Shown in pieces: positions 60,987 to 64,000 of a DNA stretch of 64,000 nucleotides. Origin of the DNA: Daucus carota subsp. sativus (taxonomy: Eukaryota > Streptophyta > Magnoliopsida > Apiales > Apiaceae); contig NC_030385.2 of NCBI RefSeq assembly GCF_001625215.2, positions 29,413,598 through 29,477,597 on the forward strand, given 5' to 3'. The notes beneath the pieces are model-generated. The model did not search any database and was not told the origin of the DNA. It was given only the letters and a program-made list of their open reading frames with translations. Each line of letters begins with the position of its first letter. The stretch's first letter is position 1. The position numbers and the translations under genes are program-made.

Positions 60987-61515
60987 CAGATGTTTCAATT
61001 TTGCCGCCAAACTCTGTAATTCTCTGTATGTATTTTCTACATTTACAAAGGAAATCTGAGTATACACTTTTAATTCTTTAAATTTTTGCAAGTTAATCTA
61101 GGAAACAAGTGGAAATTAATAATTACCTCTTTCTAAGCACAACATATTACTGGGACCAGCAGATTGCTAATTCTTTATTGTTCTAGGCAATACTGTACAA
61201 ATATCTCTAGCTTATGAAATTTCTATTCTGGACAACGGTCAGCTAGTAATATTCATATTCTCAGTTCTAACTGGTAATTTGAAAGAGAGATGAACAAGCA
61301 TACATAGTGGGCAGCAAGACTTGTCAACTCCATTGAGAATCTGGCGACTCCATTCAAGTAATCATCAGTAAGAAGTACATAAAAAATGTAACATTCCCTT
61401 ACAAAACTATATATACGACAATAACTTTTCACAAAAAAGCCCTTCCAAACGCGTATTTTCAGAATACAGCTTCCAGACCAGAGTTAAGAATGTTCGCAGC
61501 TCTAATTCCACAAGG
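60987..61515. other. Convergent 3' region between AKT1 and the membrane-protein gene
   Basis: The two genes end tail-to-tail across about 530 bp, which must hold both 3' UTRs. No repeat recognised. Confidence 0.6.
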
Positions 61516-64000
61516 CTATAGAAGCTTCAGCATTTTCAAGCGCGCTTCGTGCTCTGGATCCAGTTTTGGAGGAGTGTAACAGCCATGAAGATCCTTTACT
61601 ATGTACTCCTGGGAGATTATATAAAAGACATTTAATGGCAAAGTATATGACTACAATTTTACAAATCCCTAAAGTCTTCAACCGTTCTGTTCTTTCTATG
61701 GCAATCAAAAATTAGTTAACCAAATAGAAAAAATATGTCATCAATTTTTATCTGATGCTATCGTGCTCACGATGCGACAAAGGTTTTTCTAGAATACAAC
61801 TTTACAAACTTTTCCTAACATGTTGAGCATTACTTTTGTACATGTGTTGCTGATAATTAGAACACCACCCCCCCCCCCCCCCCCAATTGAATTATTTTTT
61901 TGTATAACGTGTCCCAATAGAAAAACCCATAACTGAAATTTTTTTTGTATAACATGTGTTGAACAGATAATGTTGAGCACAGGCAACAGGTTACTGAACA
62001 CACATTATAACTTTTCCGTATAACATGTTTTTAACACAATTATAACTAAATGATGTCTTGAACCCATTTATATATGCATTGAAATATCATTATATGAAAA
62101 TTTCAATTTTTCATATGTAATATGTCACCAATATGTTCTTTAATTATTTGATATAAACAAGGTTCAAGGACCCCCCCCCACCCCCCCCACCCCCCACCCC
62201 CCACCCCCCCCTCATACAAACAAAGATGCAGACTCATCACCTGCGTAAGCTCCCTTTTGGTGAGGATGTGGTAGTGTCTCTGCCAGATCCTTTGAATGGC
62301 CATTGTGGCAGCAAGGAAGGCATATGCAATGCCAAGAATAGCAAAAATTACAACAAACACGAGAACCAGTGCGAAGCATGCTTCCATGGATGCAGGAAAA
62401 CAATCTAGGATTCCCCATCCATAACAGCAGTTCTGGCAGCCAGCCATTCGAGGATCACTGCTGTTAAAAGAGGAGCAATGCAGTATGAGCCCGAAAAATC
62501 CAAGCAGCACAAGGAAGCCCAGCACTCCTGAAAGACATTTACTCAAGGTTAGACTATTATATACCGACCTTAACTGTCTAACATCCAAGATCTTGCATAA
62601 TTAGTTAGACTGATTTTAATAGACGAAAAGGGAACTTATGCTGTGTTCTAGAGTTTTTTTTTTATGATAGAAAAGAAAGAGACAGATATAATTTATTCAA
62701 CATGTTCCTGAGAGATATTTTGAGAAGGAAAGGATAAGAAACCTAAGATTTGGAAAGAAAACTCTGTCCAACATAAAATCACTTTTAAGAAGATTTGGAG
62801 AAAAGAAAATAATCAAGTTTCCTTTCTTTTCTTTCCTTTTTCTTGAACTCGGGAACACAGCGTTACTATTTTATGTTCACTATATTAGTAAGCAGTTAGT
62901 ATAACTGAATTTGTCGTGCACTCATTCTAAGCTCATAAGTTCATCCAACCAGACATTAGGTATATGATCCATCTTTTACCAATGTTCAATGCCAGAGGAA
63001 AGTTCTGTAATAACTCTTTTTTCTTTCCTTTCCCCATGTTTAAAAAAGCTTTCATGAAGTCTATATTTGGTCCAGGCCTCCTGCCTATACACCCAGATAA
63101 TCGAGTATAAGACTACTGCTACTGTTACACCTGGGAGGTAGCGGATACTCCGGATAGCCTATAGTAAAAGAAGTATAACTATACCTACACCTGGGAGGTA
63201 GAGGTTATCCTCCATCTTAATAACTTGACAAAGACAAGTGCGTGTTAACTCAAGAAATACTCAAGATCAAAATTGAAGGACTTAGATGGAAGGTAAGAAA
63301 CTGAGAACAATAAATAAGTTCTAGCACCCAAGCGAAAACTGCTAAACACAATGAGAGGCCAGCTTGATTTTTCAGCACTTCTAAAGGCCAAGTGACATCT
63401 GTCCAATTTCATTCAAAAGTGTTAAAATAAGTCAATAGATGATTCACCCTAATTAGCCAGTTATACCCCTCCCTCTATCCCCCTCTCTAGCCTGATGTTT
63501 ATCAGATATAAAGAGCTTGAAGTTCACCTATAACATAGTAGAATGGTATAGGATGCTTTGAAAGTAAACGATCCCAGCTATCATCAAACGAGTTCCTAAA
63601 AGATCCATCCTTGTCCAATAGGTACGCCAGACCAGCGATTACTGCAATCACCTACAACAAAACACCAATTATATATTAAATAGGGGCCATCAGTTCGATA
63701 TTTATAGTCATAAACATATTTTAAATAGATGAGATTTTGGAGAAAGGGTCCCTAGAAGTATAAATACAGAGGAAGACACAGTGCATCAACAACCACATGT
63801 GAAACATAGAAAATGCAAATATTAAACAACACGGGCAGTATATTAAGAATGTAAATCCAGGGTAAGACCTGGAATAACCTTTTGAAGGATATAACTAGTC
63901 TCCAATTTGAGGGAAGACAGAAGTGAAGTGAAACTACTTTTACTCATGTGAAAGGAAAAGCAATAATACCTTCCAGATCCGCTTTACAGCAATCACTAAA
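61516..64000 (-). CDS. Membrane protein gene, 3' part (possibly a RINGv/MARCH-like E3 ligase)
   Basis: Four minus-strand coding segments join in phase: from the window edge to 63970, 63651-63528, 62527-62241 and 61608-61516; the 5' end lies outside. The visible product has hydrophobic stretches VIAVIAGLAYLL, FYYVIGVLGFLVLLGFFGLI and ACFALVLVFVVIFAILGIAY, a Cys cluster GCQNCCYGWGILDC between the last two, then IQRIWQRHYHILTKRELTQ and a C-terminus DLHGCYTPPKLDPEHEARLK. From memory this C-terminal pattern resembles plant membrane proteins with an N-terminal RING-CH finger; that finger is not in the window, so the function is tentative. Two C-rich tracts lie in its last intron. Confidence 0.7.
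61868..61884 (-). repeat. C17 homopolymer in the last intron of the membrane-protein gene
   Basis: Seventeen C on the plus strand, G on the transcript strand. Confidence 0.9.
62171..62212 (-). repeat. G-rich tract near a splice donor, G-quadruplex candidate
   Basis: On the transcript strand this reads as G-runs of 6-9 separated by single T, starting about 28 bases after the donor at 62240. Confidence 0.85.

Overview
This window is nuclear DNA of a flowering plant, most likely a eudicot. The evidence is AT-rich, intron-split genes with GT..AG junctions, plant-specific families (DUF1644, CYP734A, AKT1-type Shaker K+ channel, plant mobile domain) and a dense load of small plant transposons (Stowaway-, Tourist-, hAT- and Mutator-like). 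No species marker was found, so the genus is left open. Exon borders were placed by hand, by joining reading frames across GT..AG (once GC..AG) boundaries and checking that phases add up.

Layout. 0-5.1 kb: two plus-strand genes, a DUF1644 zinc-binding protein with an intron in its leader and a four-exon PPPDE/DeSI-like isopeptidase. 5.1-15.2 kb: mostly non-coding, with MITEs, a long T/G homopolymer and a stretch that may be a spliced non-coding or decayed transcript. 15.2-18.1 kb: an intact five-exon CYP734A P450 on the minus strand (brassinosteroid inactivation). 18.3-36 kb: a repeat-rich desert with Stowaway and Tourist copies, a probable LTR remnant, a 752-bp hAT-like element with its target duplication, and an odd patchwork junction at 29.23 kb. 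36.0-40.85 kb: a nine-exon exosome subunit gene (RRP45/CER7 type) on the minus strand, with a Tourist-like MITE in one intron. 41-53.7 kb: nested mobile DNA, dominated by a complete 5,353-bp Mutator-like element (44309-49661) with ~200-bp inverted ends and a perfect 10-bp target duplication. 54.6-61.0 kb: an intact eleven-exon AKT1-type K+ channel gene. 61.5-64.0 kb: the 3' part of a membrane-protein gene on the minus strand, which runs off the window.

The host genes do not form a pathway: they are ordinary neighbours in hormone inactivation, K+ uptake, RNA decay and protein modification. The most notable object is the Mutator-like element. No transposase was recognised in it; its only gene encodes a plant mobile domain (PMD) protein whose basic tail is cut off by one in-frame stop. 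Its ends carry a tandem sub-repeat and a GC-rich hairpin, and its leader intron holds a decayed internal duplication.
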